DNA from: Treponema bryantii
GTDB lineage: Bacteria > Spirochaetota > Spirochaetia > Treponematales > Treponemataceae
Direction of reading: 5' to 3'
NCBI RefSeq assembly: GCF_900111035.1
Contig: NZ_FOFU01000001.1
Span: 504,558-568,557, forward strand
Length of the DNA: 64,000 nucleotides
In this document: positions 41,771-49,689 of the stretch, piece by piece
Layout: each line of letters starts with the position of its first letter
Numbering within the stretch: the first letter of the stretch is position 1
The notes under the pieces: generated by a model
The model's input: the letters and a program-made list of their open reading frames with translations, nothing else
What the model was told of the DNA's origin: nothing
The model's database searches: none
Translations under genes and position numbers: made by a program

Positions 41771-42055
41771 TTATGGATATGTATATCCGTATGCTTTACG
41801 AACCTTCTTATAACGGCTTTTGTTTCGTTTTCTTAATTCTGTGTTTTCATTTAGTCTATCCTCAATCCAGGTTGCCAAGAACCAAAGACTGTTTACACCA
41901 TCTTCTAGTGCAGAACCAACTCCAACAACACCTTCATAATCAAGATGTTGTTCGTCTTTACAGTATTCATTGATTGCTAACACAACGTTCATTCGGATCT
42001 TCTGAACTTCTGACAACTGTGTAGTCAAAACGTCTCTTAATTGTTCTGTATTCAT
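41771..42055 (-). CDS. Helical phage protein
   Basis: 94 residues, with a helical core (LTTQLSEVQKIRMNVVLAINEYCKDEQ) and WFLATWIEDRL. Overlaps the upstream gene by 4 nt. Function unknown. Confidence 0.5.
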   Translation of the reverse strand: MNTEQLRDVLTTQLSEVQKIRMNVVLAINEYCKDEQHLDYEGVVGVGSALEDGVNSLWFLATWIEDRLNENTELRKRNKSRYKKVRKAYGYTYP

Positions 42056-42249
42056 TTAATCTCCTCAAATGTAATGCAATCTACACAATCAACTGTCATT
42101 GTTACTTCCGCAATTTCTGATGCTGTATTTGCTTTTTCGACGTCAGTGAATACTGTTGCATCATAATCGTGTACATACCAACCTTTGCTACTGGCATTCC
42201 AATAAGCCTTGTCGCCATTCATATACCTTCCAACTACTCTGTACTTCAT
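42052..42249 (-). CDS. 65-residue phage protein
   Basis: MKYRVVGRYMNGDKAYWNASSKGWYVHDYDATVFTD..., beta-rich, resembling the many short YRVVG-type phage proteins. Function unknown. Confidence 0.5.
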   Translation of the reverse strand: MKYRVVGRYMNGDKAYWNASSKGWYVHDYDATVFTDVEKANTASEIAEVTMTVDCVDCITFEEIK

Positions 42250-42259
42250 TACTAACTCC

Positions 42260-42694
42260 TTAAACAGCGTACTTAATTTCCTGCTTGCTACTCCACTTTT
42301 CCATCATTGGTTTAACAAGTGTCTCAATACAGGTATTTGTTACAACAACTGTTTCTTTATCATTCTTATCCCATTCGCGATTAAGAATACACAGCCCATC
42401 GACATCGATACGACTGATTGTTTTTTTGTACACACCGAAGTGGTCGAATGTGCTAATATCGAAACTAAAATCGTCATTCTGCTCTCTATCAGTCTCTTTT
42501 AGAACACTACCTACATCGTGACTGTAACTATTTTTAACCGTGTAATAAGTCTTACCCTTTGTGAAAGTATGATAAAAGTATCTCCACTGTTCTGACAAAA
42601 GCCAATTTATAAGTTCATTCATCGAGCCAAACATTTCGTTATACTTTTCATATCTGTTTCCATAGATATGATTTGTTACATAAACCTTAATCAT
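42260..42694 (-). CDS. Phage protein of unknown function
   Basis: 144 residues, aromatic-rich and mostly beta. No motif recognised. Overlaps the SSB-like gene by 8 nt. Confidence 0.5.
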   Translation of the reverse strand: MIKVYVTNHIYGNRYEKYNEMFGSMNELINWLLSEQWRYFYHTFTKGKTYYTVKNSYSHDVGSVLKETDREQNDDFSFDISTFDHFGVYKKTISRIDVDGLCILNREWDKNDKETVVVTNTCIETLVKPMMEKWSSKQEIKYAV

Positions 42695-43028
42695 TATTTT
42701 TCTCCTTCATAATTTTATACTCAATATGTTCTGCAATAATCACAACCTTTGAATGAGACTTACCAGTGCTGTCTCTCCAACACTCCTGTTTCATTCTTCC
42801 AACAACTCTGATTTCACGATTAAGAATCGCGTTCCTTTTTACATTTTCTGCCATATTCCCATAGCATAAGATTTCAAAGTGACTTACCTCTGTCTGCATC
42901 TGGTTGTTTCTGTCTCTGTACTGACGAGCCACTCCAATCTCGAAATCTGCACTTGGAACTCCAAGCTCATGAAATGCTACTTCTCTTGTAACATTTCCTT
43001 CAATAATCAAACTATTCATCTGGTCCAT
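42687..43028 (-). CDS. Single-stranded DNA-binding protein 2 (short)
   Basis: 113 residues. OB-fold SSB pattern: LIIEGNVTREVAF, FEIGVARQYRDRNNQMQTEVSHFEILCYGNMAENVKR, REIRVVGRMKQECW. It lacks the acidic C-terminal tip that recruits host partners. It may shield phage replication intermediates. Confidence 0.75.
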   Translation of the reverse strand: MDQMNSLIIEGNVTREVAFHELGVPSADFEIGVARQYRDRNNQMQTEVSHFEILCYGNMAENVKRNAILNREIRVVGRMKQECWRDSTGKSHSKVVIIAEHIEYKIMKEKNND

Positions 43029-43037
43029 ATTTACCTC

Positions 43038-43346
43038 CTATGAAACCTGTAAAACATAATCTGCTATAAACATCATCTTTGGATTCTTGCTTGTACCTTT
43101 CTGCCAAGACTCAAGATGACCCGATAGAGACACTTCCTTATTCATTGCAATACCCTTTTTCTTTGCTTCTTCCCAAACATTCTTCTGCATTATGCAGGAA
43201 AACTTTAAGATACTTGAAGAATATGTGTTATCAATACGATTTGCTTTTCCTTCAATCTTCACACTACCAGCGAACTCCCCACTTAATTCTTTCAAGTAAT
43301 AAACTCTTCCTGTAACTGACCAATCATTCATTGACATATAATTCAT
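43038..43346 (-). CDS. Single-stranded DNA-binding protein 3 (divergent OB fold)
   Basis: 102 residues. WSVTGRVYYLKELSGEFAGSVKI...ILKFSCIMQKNVWEEAKKKG...KEVSLSGHLESWQK follows the SSB strand order but is shorter and diverged. No acidic tail. Directly next to SSB 2, suggesting duplication. Confidence 0.6.
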   Translation of the reverse strand: MNYMSMNDWSVTGRVYYLKELSGEFAGSVKIEGKANRIDNTYSSSILKFSCIMQKNVWEEAKKKGIAMNKEVSLSGHLESWQKGTSKNPKMMFIADYVLQVS

Positions 43347-43648
43347 TTAACAACCTCCTCTGAAAGTATTCGCATAAGTTTCAATATTGAATCAGAAGAA
43401 CCATATACGATTTTTACGCCGCACTCATCATCTTCTTCAGTTATATCAGTAACAGCCATTACGATTCCAAATCTTGCAAGTTTCAACTCATCGTGGTACT
43501 CATCTACAAGATTTTTTATTTTGTTTGCAAATTCAATTGCAATTTCATCTTTTACTTTTATAGATTTCATTATTCTCGAGATAATCATATCTTTATCTAT
43601 TTCATCATAAGTTCCGTCTTCAATCTTTTTTCTTAACGATTCTTCCAT
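43343..43648 (-). CDS. Phage protein of unknown function
   Basis: 101 residues with a helical first half and DITEEDDECGVKIVYGSSDSIL in the second. Overlaps SSB 3 by 4 nt. Confidence 0.5.
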   Translation of the reverse strand: MEESLRKKIEDGTYDEIDKDMIISRIMKSIKVKDEIAIEFANKIKNLVDEYHDELKLARFGIVMAVTDITEEDDECGVKIVYGSSDSILKLMRILSEEVVK

Positions 43649-43649
43649 C

Positions 43650-43802
43650 TTATTCCTCCTCTACTTTAATGATGTGATACTCGCAGTTATCCAATCCATA
43701 AATCTTTATACATTCTTCGACAGAACTAACGATACATTCCTGTTTATGAAACTTGCCATCGAAACAATACTCATCACGATACTCAAACCATACATGAACC
43801 AT
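43650..43802 (-). CDS. 50-residue phage protein
   Basis: MVHVWFEYRDEYCFDGKFHKQECIVSSVEECIKIYGLDNCEYHIIKVEEE. The opening W-EYR pattern and three Cys recur in small phage proteins. TAATG overlap with its upstream gene. Confidence 0.6.
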   Translation of the reverse strand: MVHVWFEYRDEYCFDGKFHKQECIVSSVEECIKIYGLDNCEYHIIKVEEE

Positions 43803-44083
43803 TATTTTGCCTCCAAGTATATGAAGAAGTCTGAATTATCTTCAAAACGGATCATAAATTGCATCCTATAACATTCAGATTTTTCGCGTTTATCAACAGA
43901 CATCAGTCTTATTTCGTTTATCTGATATATCCAATACTCCTTAAAAACTTTTGTGAACACTTCTGCTTTCACCGTTTCGCCAAAACCAAGTTCAGCAAGT
44001 TTCTTTTTTCCTTCTTTTACTTCTTCTGCAATTTCCTTGCTTTTTGTTTCATAACTTTCTTCAAGTGATTCCATTCTAGTCAT
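43802..44083 (-). CDS. Helical phage protein
   Basis: 93 residues; N-terminal coiled coil (EESYETKSKEIAEEVKEGKKKLAELG), C-terminal beta strands. Function unknown. Confidence 0.5.
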   Translation of the reverse strand: MTRMESLEESYETKSKEIAEEVKEGKKKLAELGFGETVKAEVFTKVFKEYWIYQINEIRLMSVDKREKSECYRMQFMIRFEDNSDFFIYLEAK

Positions 44084-44364
44084 TAGAAATCCTCCTCATC
44101 TTCAAGTTCATATTCATCTTCAATTGTGTCATCATCCATTTCGATTTCGTAATCATCGTCATCATCGTCGTCATCGCAACGTTCATTACACTTATCAATC
44201 ATATCTGCTGACACACACAACAAGTGGTTGTAATCTGAACTCATCGCATCCTTAAGATATGCGTCAATTTCTTCTTTTGTGAAGTTACACTCTTTCATTG
44301 CTCTCTGTGTGTACCCCATAACGCTATATGCGTTTCCGTCAATTCCTACTAAACAATAACTCAT
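44083..44364 (-). CDS. Conserved phage protein with poly-Asp tail
   Basis: 93 residues. MSYCLVGIDGNAYSVMGYTQRAMKECNFTKEEIDAYLKDAMSSDYNHLL is a compact domain, and the C-terminal 30 residues are almost all Asp/Glu, including eight consecutive Asp. Such DNA-mimic-like tails are common in phage inhibitors. Confidence 0.65.
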   Translation of the reverse strand: MSYCLVGIDGNAYSVMGYTQRAMKECNFTKEEIDAYLKDAMSSDYNHLLCVSADMIDKCNERCDDDDDDDDYEIEMDDDTIEDEYELEDEEDF

Positions 44365-44630
44365 TATTCTTCCTCCTCGGCTAATCGTTTGTAATATTCG
44401 TTTTCTGCTTCAATATCTCTAGTGTCATATGTTCTATACATTGTTTCTGCTTCAAAATATTCTTTCACTAAAGATTCCAACTTTTGCTCGAACTCACCAA
44501 GAATCTTATTCTCGATTAGATGTTCTGACATATTTTCATCAAGTTCAACTTTGACTGTGATAATCGGCATCATTCCAACTGACCTATCACCAATATCTTC
44601 AATAAAGATTGTGAACTTATCATCACCCAT
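44364..44630 (-). CDS. Acidic phage protein
   Basis: 88 residues with a beta-strand first half and an acidic helix (KLESLVKEYFEAETMYR...EAENEYYKRLAEEEE). It overlaps both neighbours by one base. Function unknown. Confidence 0.5.
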   Translation of the reverse strand: MGDDKFTIFIEDIGDRSVGMMPIITVKVELDENMSEHLIENKILGEFEQKLESLVKEYFEAETMYRTYDTRDIEAENEYYKRLAEEEE

Positions 44631-45103
44631 TACGACACCTCCTTTTCCTTCACAACTTCAACTCCCCACTTGGCGCGGATGTCATTCATCTTATTGTGAG
44701 AGTAAATGTGCTTTTTCTTTGTGCCACTGTAAACCCAAGCCTTTTTGCTTGCAGAGAACCAAAATCCAAGTTCTTTCAGTTGGTCTTTGTACTCTTTAGA
44801 TTCAAAACACCAAATCCACTGACCGATTATTTCAATACGCATATTGAAGTCGATTACCTTATTAAGAACATCTTTGAACGTATCTTTACTGAAGTCATAA
44901 TGGATTTTCTGTTTCTCTACTGGAAGTTCCTTGTTTTCCTCATCAATTCTCTTGTTGAGTTCTACTCCAAATCTTTCAAGCAATTCCACATACTGCTCAT
45001 CAATTTCTTTCTTGATGTCAGCATCAGACTTCCAACGCTTAAGAAGATTAAGGTATTCGCCTTTCAACTGTTCAATTGATTCTGCACTTCCAAACCATTC
45101 CAT
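44630..45103 (-). CDS. Conserved phage/plasmid protein, DnaJ-partner type
   Basis: 157 residues. The C-terminal part (RIEIIGQWIWCFESKEYKDQLKELGFWFSASKKAWVYSG...NKMNDIRAKWG) matches a widespread family in phages and plasmids, sometimes annotated as chaperone-like. Helical N-terminus. Function unsettled. Confidence 0.6.
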   Translation of the reverse strand: MEWFGSAESIEQLKGEYLNLLKRWKSDADIKKEIDEQYVELLERFGVELNKRIDEENKELPVEKQKIHYDFSKDTFKDVLNKVIDFNMRIEIIGQWIWCFESKEYKDQLKELGFWFSASKKAWVYSGTKKKHIYSHNKMNDIRAKWGVEVVKEKEVS

Positions 45104-45106
45104 TGT

Positions 45107-45397
45107 CTACCTCCTTATTTGAGCCGTCTTATTCAGCCCTAATTTCTTTAATCTGTTATATACGGTATCAACTGTTATGTTGTGCTCGTAAGCAATTTCT
45201 TTTGGGGTCTTTATCTTGATGTCTTCTTCAAGTTCCCAATCAGTTATCTTTTGAACTATTATTTGATGCCTAACACACCATTTCCAAAATGTGATTTTCT
45301 TCAACCCATAATAATCTGCAATCTGTTGTGCACTCATTCTGCAAATCATTTGCTGAACTTCTACAGGTTTTAGGTGTGCCGTCTTGTACTCAACCAT
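45107..45397 (-). CDS. Helix-turn-helix protein
   Basis: 96 residues from MVEYKTAHLK. Two HTH-like units: MSAQQIADYYGLKKITFWKWCVRH (about 22-45) and TPKEIAYEHNITVDTVYNRLKKLG (about 66-89). It could be the regulator of the local promoters. The palindrome-binding protein is unidentified and this is one candidate. Confidence 0.65.
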   Translation of the reverse strand: MVEYKTAHLKPVEVQQMICRMSAQQIADYYGLKKITFWKWCVRHQIIVQKITDWELEEDIKIKTPKEIAYEHNITVDTVYNRLKKLGLNKTAQIRR

Positions 45398-45412
45398 TCC
45401 CATAACATCACC

Positions 45413-45868
45413 TCACAAATAAGGATCTTCAATTCTCGAACCAACTTTTACGATGTCTGCAAGAGGGATTTTTAATCCACAATCATAGGTTTTTACCTCG
45501 TTATGCTCATTTATAAAAATCTCTGTCACAATCACCAGAAAACTATTTTCAAACGTATCATTAAACTCATATCGATAATGCAACGCGCATTTCTTAATAA
45601 GTTTACCTCTTTCTCTGAAAGTAATCATTTCAAGACCGTGGCTTGCACCTTGTTGCTGGAATAAATCAGGATGTTTGTAAGTAAGTTCTTGCCACTTGAA
45701 ACTTCGTTTCATAAACTCGCAAAACTTGATGTAGAAATCTGATCTTGTAGGATTTTTGTTCTTATATTCAGTCCACCAACTTACTACCTCATTATCTTTA
45801 CTATCGTAACAAGCTCCAATGAAGAAATCGGTAGGAGTTGCAGTCTCTAAAGTTACTGGTTTATACAT
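45413..45868 (-). CDS. Phage protein of unknown function
   Basis: 151 residues, mixed alpha/beta, aromatic-rich. Starts MYKPVTLETATPTDFFIGACYDSKDNEVV. No motif recognised. Overlaps its upstream gene by 8 nt. Confidence 0.5.
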   Translation of the reverse strand: MYKPVTLETATPTDFFIGACYDSKDNEVVSWWTEYKNKNPTRSDFYIKFCEFMKRSFKWQELTYKHPDLFQQQGASHGLEMITFRERGKLIKKCALHYRYEFNDTFENSFLVIVTEIFINEHNEVKTYDCGLKIPLADIVKVGSRIEDPYL

Positions 45869-46079
45869 TGTGACTAACCTCCATTATCTTTAAGAGTTTG
45901 TAGTAATTTCTTTTCTTGCCACAACTTTTTTCACAAATAACAAGTCTGATATATGGACTTTCGATTTTTGGTGATTTCAAACATTTTCTTGCTTTGTCAA
46001 GATTCTTAGGTACTGTCTCAAAAAATCCAACCCAACGATACAAATTACAATCAAAATATTCAGTTCTCAATACTTGCAT
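45861..46079 (-). CDS. 72-residue basic protein
   Basis: Starts MQVLRTEYFDCNLYRWVGFFETVPKNLDKARKC. Strongly basic C-terminus (KSCGKKRNYYKLLK). Function unknown. Confidence 0.5.
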   Translation of the reverse strand: MQVLRTEYFDCNLYRWVGFFETVPKNLDKARKCLKSPKIESPYIRLVICEKSCGKKRNYYKLLKIMEVSHNV

Positions 46080-46080
46080 C

Positions 46081-46290
46081 TCACCCCTCCACAACAGATT
46101 CTTTTAATTTTTTCATAAGTTCATTAACTTTCTGAATTACAATCTGAGGTTCATCACCACCGATATTTCTATCCCACATATCATTAGCCATATCGATTAG
46201 TGCCTCTCTGATTTCTTCGATTTTTTCACACTTTGTTTTGTGCATCCAATTTTCTTCAAGGGTTTCAAGATTCTTAATAATCTCATCCAT
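46081..46290 (-). CDS. 69-residue helical protein
   Basis: Starts MDEIIKNLETLEENWMH, ATG overlapping the preceding stop as TAATG. Two helices. Function unknown. Confidence 0.5.
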   Translation of the reverse strand: MDEIIKNLETLEENWMHKTKCEKIEEIREALIDMANDMWDRNIGGDEPQIVIQKVNELMKKLKESVVEG

Positions 46291-46496
46291 TAGGCAACCT
46301 CCTCGAAGAAATCTTCGTAGAAGATTCGTGTTCCTAAGAACTGAACGTAGAGACCGTCTTTGCAATCTCTAACAACGCGGTCAAACACATACTGTTTTCC
46401 GTTGTACTCAACGTCAAACCTTACTGTGTTTCCTTCGTAGAACTTTGAAATGTCACATTTGATTTTCATTTCACATACAAACGCTTTCATTTCCAT
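46290..46496 (-). CDS. 68-residue phage protein
   Basis: Starts MEMKAFVCEMKIKCDISKFYEGN, with GGAGAAACGT upstream. Beta-rich. The extended upstream start is not supported by a ribosome-binding site. Confidence 0.55.
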   Translation of the reverse strand: MEMKAFVCEMKIKCDISKFYEGNTVRFDVEYNGKQYVFDRVVRDCKDGLYVQFLGTRIFYEDFFEEVA

Positions 46497-46539
46497 ACGT
46501 TTCTCCTTGCGGGGCATTTGCACCGACTTAATTTATTTA

Positions 46540-46821
46540 TTACTCGAAGTCTGCTTCGGGATAATATTCTTTTACAATTTCAGTTACGACTTCTTCGTAG
46601 AGGTCGCAGGCTGGGTAGAAATCTCCATCGCTTTCGGATAACTTACATTCAGTTTCCACTACATCGATTACTCCATCCATCAACCAACCTTTTGCTTCGT
46701 TTGCGTTATAATCTCCGAATTTCATATCACCTTCAGAGCCATAACTTTCAATTTCCTTGATTTGTTCTCTTACTGAATTAGTGATTATCTTTCTAAGTTC
46801 TTCTTTTCTTGACTGCTCCAT
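46540..46821 (-). CDS. First gene of the 46.9-kb early operon
   Basis: 93 residues, acidic, ATG with AAGGAGG 9 nt upstream. Positioned behind the operator at 46843. N-terminal helix (RKEELRKIITNSVREQIKEIES). Function unknown. Confidence 0.55.
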   Translation of the reverse strand: MEQSRKEELRKIITNSVREQIKEIESYGSEGDMKFGDYNANEAKGWLMDGVIDVVETECKLSESDGDFYPACDLYEEVVTEIVKEYYPEADFE

Positions 46822-46842
46822 TTGGTAGCCTCCTTGCTTTTA

Positions 46843-46856
46843 TTCGCACGTGCGAA
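46843..46856. promoter_or_regulatory. Operator TTCGCACGTGCGAA, copy 5
   Basis: Perfect palindrome in the leader, about 43-56 nt downstream of the predicted start of the 46.9-kb promoter and just before the ribosome-binding site. Repressor-like position. Confidence 0.85.
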
Positions 46857-46905
46857 CTTACTTTGTTCTTGTTTTGATTCAAGTTATTTTTTAATCTATG
46901 ATTCT

Positions 46906-46933
46906 ATTATAGCAGATTATAGCAGATTGTCAA
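46906..46933 (-). promoter_or_regulatory. Consensus early promoter
   Basis: TTGACA at 46933-46928, 16-nt spacer, TATAAT at 46911-46906, followed by AGAATCATAGA. A second TATAAT lies in the spacer as part of a tandem CTGCTATAAT repeat. Near-identical flanks at 32.1 and 57.4 kb. Confidence 0.8.
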
Positions 46934-46964
46934 GCGAAAAAAGAAAAATATTTTCTGTTTTTAC

Positions 46965-46993
46965 TTGACAGATTACTCATACTACATTACATT
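46965..46993 (+). promoter_or_regulatory. Promoter of the 47-kb repressor, probably leaderless
   Basis: TTGACA at 46965-46970, 17-nt spacer, TACATT at 46988-46993. The expected start is at or next to the A of the ATG at 47000, so the mRNA may be leaderless like lambda cI from PRM. Confidence 0.65.
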
Positions 46994-46999
46994 AAAGGT

Positions 47000-47317
47000 A
47001 TGAATGTAGATAAACCAAAAATTAACTTCGGAACTCGCGTTGACGAACTTCTTACAATGCGTAACATTTCTGCAAGAGATTTCTATACAGCAATTGGTAT
47101 TGCACCACAAGCATATTACGATTGGAAGAAGAAAGACCAAGTTCCGTATGCAACGACCGCACTTAAAGTAGCAAACTACTTTGGAGTTACAGTTGAGTAT
47201 CTGATTACTGGCGAAACAGATAACCCACTTCAGAAAAAAGTCGAAGAATTACAAAAACGCAATTTGGAGCTCGCCAACAAACTGCGTGTAATTGCTGACG
47301 AACTCGCTACTTCTTAG
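47000..47317 (+). CDS. XRE-family repressor, second lysogeny-type regulator
   Basis: 105 residues. HTH_3 domain at about residues 10-65 (RVDELLTMRNISARDFYTAIGIAPQAYYDWKKKDQVPYATTALKVANYFGVTVEYLI) and a C-terminal coiled coil for dimerisation. No peptidase domain. It is divergent to the 46.9-kb promoter, so it is the best local candidate to bind the palindrome. It overlaps the convergent 47307 gene end by 11 nt. Confidence 0.8.
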   Translation: MNVDKPKINFGTRVDELLTMRNISARDFYTAIGIAPQAYYDWKKKDQVPYATTALKVANYFGVTVEYLITGETDNPLQKKVEELQKRNLELANKLRVIADELATS

Positions 47318-47504
47318 TTCTTTTCAAATGAGTCAAATGGTAATAGCCACATTCCTTGCAGTAATATTTTCTGCAGGGAATGGTTTTACCACGATGATTC
47401 CACTTAAAATGAGTATTTTTGAAATAGTGGATCTGCTCGCCAGCCTCTCGTTCTGTATAACATCTTTTTCCTGTAGCGTTGCAATAAGTATAAACCTCAC
47501 TCAC
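47307..47504 (-). CDS. Small Cys-rich protein, GTG start
   Basis: 65 residues from GTG at 47504, which is 7 nt after AAGGAG. An upstream ATG would overlap the ThyX-like gene far more. CRKYYCKECGYYHLTHLKR is a zinc finger seen in many phage proteins. Function unknown. Confidence 0.6.
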   Translation of the reverse strand: MSEVYTYCNATGKRCYTEREAGEQIHYFKNTHFKWNHRGKTIPCRKYYCKECGYYHLTHLKRTKK

Positions 47505-48105
47505 AATGAGTCTCCTTGAACCATTTGTTATAAGCGTCATATCTGCCTTGAATTGAAAGTAAATCTATTTCTTCTTTACTTTCTTCACACCAATTCAAGA
47601 ACGCAAACCACAAACCGCAACAATTCGGCTCACTACAACCACAACGATATACACAATGAGGTACAAGGACATCTGCTTCAAGAGGATATACTTTTGAAAG
47701 TTCAATCTTAAAATCCTCTGCCAACAATCTTGCCTCATCAGTAGCCTTTCGACACAACCTCTTGCGAAAAGAATCAATCAGATTCTGTTCGTTTGCCCAA
47801 CCGATATAATCAACTGGCGCATCCTGTCGCGCAGCATTTCTGTCGTAGTCGCCCTGTCTATCGTTTCGCTGACTTGAGATAGTTTTTTCAAACTTATGTC
47901 TGCTCCATTCAGTTGAAACCCAATATTTTATATTATCCCACTTCCAATAAAACTCTATCTGACGTATTGGAGAATGTTCAGAAATAAGCAACTTCTTCTT
48001 AAACTCCACAGAGGCTTCATTATCAGTGAACTCCTTTCGCATTGAACTTCTACAGCAATTTTTAATCAGTTTCCAATCTACTATGGATTTTAGAAAGTGT
48101 GTCAT
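47497..48105 (-). CDS. ThyX-like (flavin-dependent thymidylate synthase) protein
   Basis: 202 residues. SEHSPIRQIEFYWKWDNIKYWVSTEWSRHKFEKTISSQRNDRQG parallels the ThyX signature (histidine then RHR-x5-6-S). The C-terminus carries an unusual Cys cluster (PHCVYRCGCSEPNCCGLW). Such divergent ThyX-like proteins may make modified or normal dTMP. The core RHR is RHK here, so activity is uncertain. Confidence 0.5.
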   Translation of the reverse strand: MTHFLKSIVDWKLIKNCCRSSMRKEFTDNEASVEFKKKLLISEHSPIRQIEFYWKWDNIKYWVSTEWSRHKFEKTISSQRNDRQGDYDRNAARQDAPVDYIGWANEQNLIDSFRKRLCRKATDEARLLAEDFKIELSKVYPLEADVLVPHCVYRCGCSEPNCCGLWFAFLNWCEESKEEIDLLSIQGRYDAYNKWFKETHCE

Positions 48106-48268
48106 TTAATACTCCTTTTACGTTATCATTTTCTTTAATCATTTCTTCCGCAAGTTCTTTCTTTCCAATATCTCTACCTGCATTAAAGGCTCGTCTTGCA
48201 TACAAAGCATCTTCTTCTCCAATAGGCTTCCCATATGCTGATTCATACCACTCCTCGAAAGTTGTCAT
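48062..48268 (-). CDS. 68-residue phage protein
   Basis: MTTFEEWYESAYGKPIGEEDALYARRAFNAGRDIGKKEL: the W-EE / A-RRAF-AG pattern is frequent in small phage proteins. Overlaps both neighbours. Function unknown. Confidence 0.6.
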   Translation of the reverse strand: MTTFEEWYESAYGKPIGEEDALYARRAFNAGRDIGKKELAEEMIKENDNVKGVLNDTLSKIHSRLETD

Positions 48269-48522
48269 TCAATACCACCTCTCTGAATCAAACCACTTAC
48301 CTTTTCTTGTGCCTGGCGCTTTACTGCCTCCGATTCAACCTGTTTTATTTTTGACTTAAGTCCTTTAAGCATAGAAACAAGACTGTCGCAATAAACACAA
48401 AGTTCATCGGAATCAGCCTCAAAGTCATCAACATTTTTTGCAAGTTCATTAAACACTTGGAATATTCCGCTATCGTGAAAATAGTTTCCAATAGGTGTGT
48501 TTTCAATCTGTGATAATTTCAT
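48265..48522 (-). CDS. 85-residue helical protein
   Basis: MKLSQIENTPIGNYFHDSGIFQVFNELAKNVDDFEADSDEL... then a coiled coil. Overlaps its upstream gene by 1 nt. Function unknown. Confidence 0.5.
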   Translation of the reverse strand: MKLSQIENTPIGNYFHDSGIFQVFNELAKNVDDFEADSDELCVYCDSLVSMLKGLKSKIKQVESEAVKRQAQEKVSGLIQRGGIE

Positions 48523-48965
48523 TATCTGTCCTCCCTAAATAAATAACCGTCCTCTGCAGCGATTCTATAAAGCACTTCAATCAGCACCGAAAGTTCTTTT
48601 GTATTCGCTGTTGCTATACTTGCAGGAATTGTCTTTCCTGTTGTTGAAAAAGGAATCTCTATCGCTCTCCAAAGACCTTCATCCATAGCGCGATACTTAA
48701 CTACTTCTGCAACCTCTTGTTTTGTCATTCCGCGGAATCTTCCGTATTCAGTACACATAGCAAAAAACTTTCCAAGTTCCTTTTGTGTCTTAGGCTTATA
48801 CGGCGGTGATAACTCAACTTCAACATACGAATTATATTTCTGCTGACACCAAGAAATAATATCATTTATAGATGTCTTCAGTGCATGTTCATTTATTTCA
48901 AGTAAAAGCATTCCGTCTTTAACAGACCAGCTTTCAACCCTCATCACTGCCATCGCTTTTTCCAT
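48522..48965 (-). CDS. NinB/Orf-like recombination mediator
   Basis: 147 residues from MEKAMAVMRV. The C-terminal part (KTQKELGKFFAMCTEYGRFRGMTKQEVAEVVKYRAMD...IPASIATANTKELSVLIEVLYRIAAEDG) resembles NinB/Orf-family proteins that help recombinases on ssDNA. Located in the recombination module near the NinG-like gene. Confidence 0.55.
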   Translation of the reverse strand: MEKAMAVMRVESWSVKDGMLLLEINEHALKTSINDIISWCQQKYNSYVEVELSPPYKPKTQKELGKFFAMCTEYGRFRGMTKQEVAEVVKYRAMDEGLWRAIEIPFSTTGKTIPASIATANTKELSVLIEVLYRIAAEDGYLFREDR

Positions 48966-49125
48966 TACCCACCTCAATTACAAAATAAATTTTCCCACAC
49001 ACTTCAAGTCTGCGGATCTCGCCAATTTCATAATATGAATCCAAAATCTTAATCATTACTTTTTTATCAGCGTCACCACCGTGCCCAATATCCTGTAACT
49101 TATTTGTCAGTTTTTGTATTATCAT
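48934..49125 (-). CDS. 63-residue phage protein
   Basis: MIIQKLTNKLQDIGHGGDADKKVMIKILDSYYEIGEIRRLEV... overlaps the NinB-like start by 32 nt. Ends rich in Gly/Ser/Asp. Function unknown. Confidence 0.45.
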   Translation of the reverse strand: MIIQKLTNKLQDIGHGGDADKKVMIKILDSYYEIGEIRRLEVCGKIYFVIEVGNGKSDGSDEG

Positions 49126-49447
49126 TTATTTTTACCTCAACTTCTTTGAACTTTAATTTCAAATCATTCTTCTCAACTCTCACTTTTGTAAGTTCTCCTT
49201 CAAGAATATCAACGATAATTTGTTTTATTTTACCTTGGTTTTCAAAGAAAATTTTATCAGTGATTCTATCAAGAGGCAGGTTCTTACCTTCCTGCTCATA
49301 TTTATACTGTCTAATTCCATCTGTAACACAACCAAGCATTATATCAATAGGTAAATCAATTACCCGAGAGAGTTCAGTCTCATTGTCTTCTAAATCTTTG
49401 ATAGATTTATACAGCCTTGTAATTTTCTCATATTGATTTTCAGTCAT
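49100..49447 (-). CDS. Phage protein of unknown function
   Basis: 115 residues from MTENQYEKITRLYKS. Mostly helical with a long charged coiled coil at the end. Overlaps the neighbouring gene by 26 nt. Confidence 0.5.
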   Translation of the reverse strand: MTENQYEKITRLYKSIKDLEDNETELSRVIDLPIDIMLGCVTDGIRQYKYEQEGKNLPLDRITDKIFFENQGKIKQIIVDILEGELTKVRVEKNDLKLKFKEVEVKINDNTKTDK

Positions 49448-49689
49448 TACCACACTCCGTTTTCAATTACTTTATAGATATTTGCGAACAAACGACCTTT
49501 TACGCGGTCCACTTCTTCATAGAGTTCCAAGATATTCTTCTTAAAATCTTCAATTGCATCCTCTTTTGTTTTTCCGTGTCCTTCGTGCCCGAACATGTCA
49601 ATGCTTATTGCGATGTCAGATGCACAATGAAACCCAGCCCTCCAACCGTCTTTTTCTTCGGTTACTTCTATTTTCAATTCTTCATCCAT
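49447..49689 (-). CDS. HicB-like small protein
   Basis: 80 residues. GHGKTKEDAIEDFKKNILELYEEV is the HicB-type beta-alpha motif without a C-terminal DNA-binding domain. No hicA lies adjacent. It may be a small allosteric or antitoxin-derived protein. Confidence 0.5.
   Translation of the reverse strand: MDEELKIEVTEEKDGWRAGFHCASDIAISIDMFGHEGHGKTKEDAIEDFKKNILELYEEVDRVKGRLFANIYKVIENGVW

Noticed and set aside
47497-47540. ATG at 47540 as start of the small zinc-finger protein
   Set aside because: GTG at 47504 has an AAGGAG at 7 nt and reduces the overlap with the ThyX-like gene.
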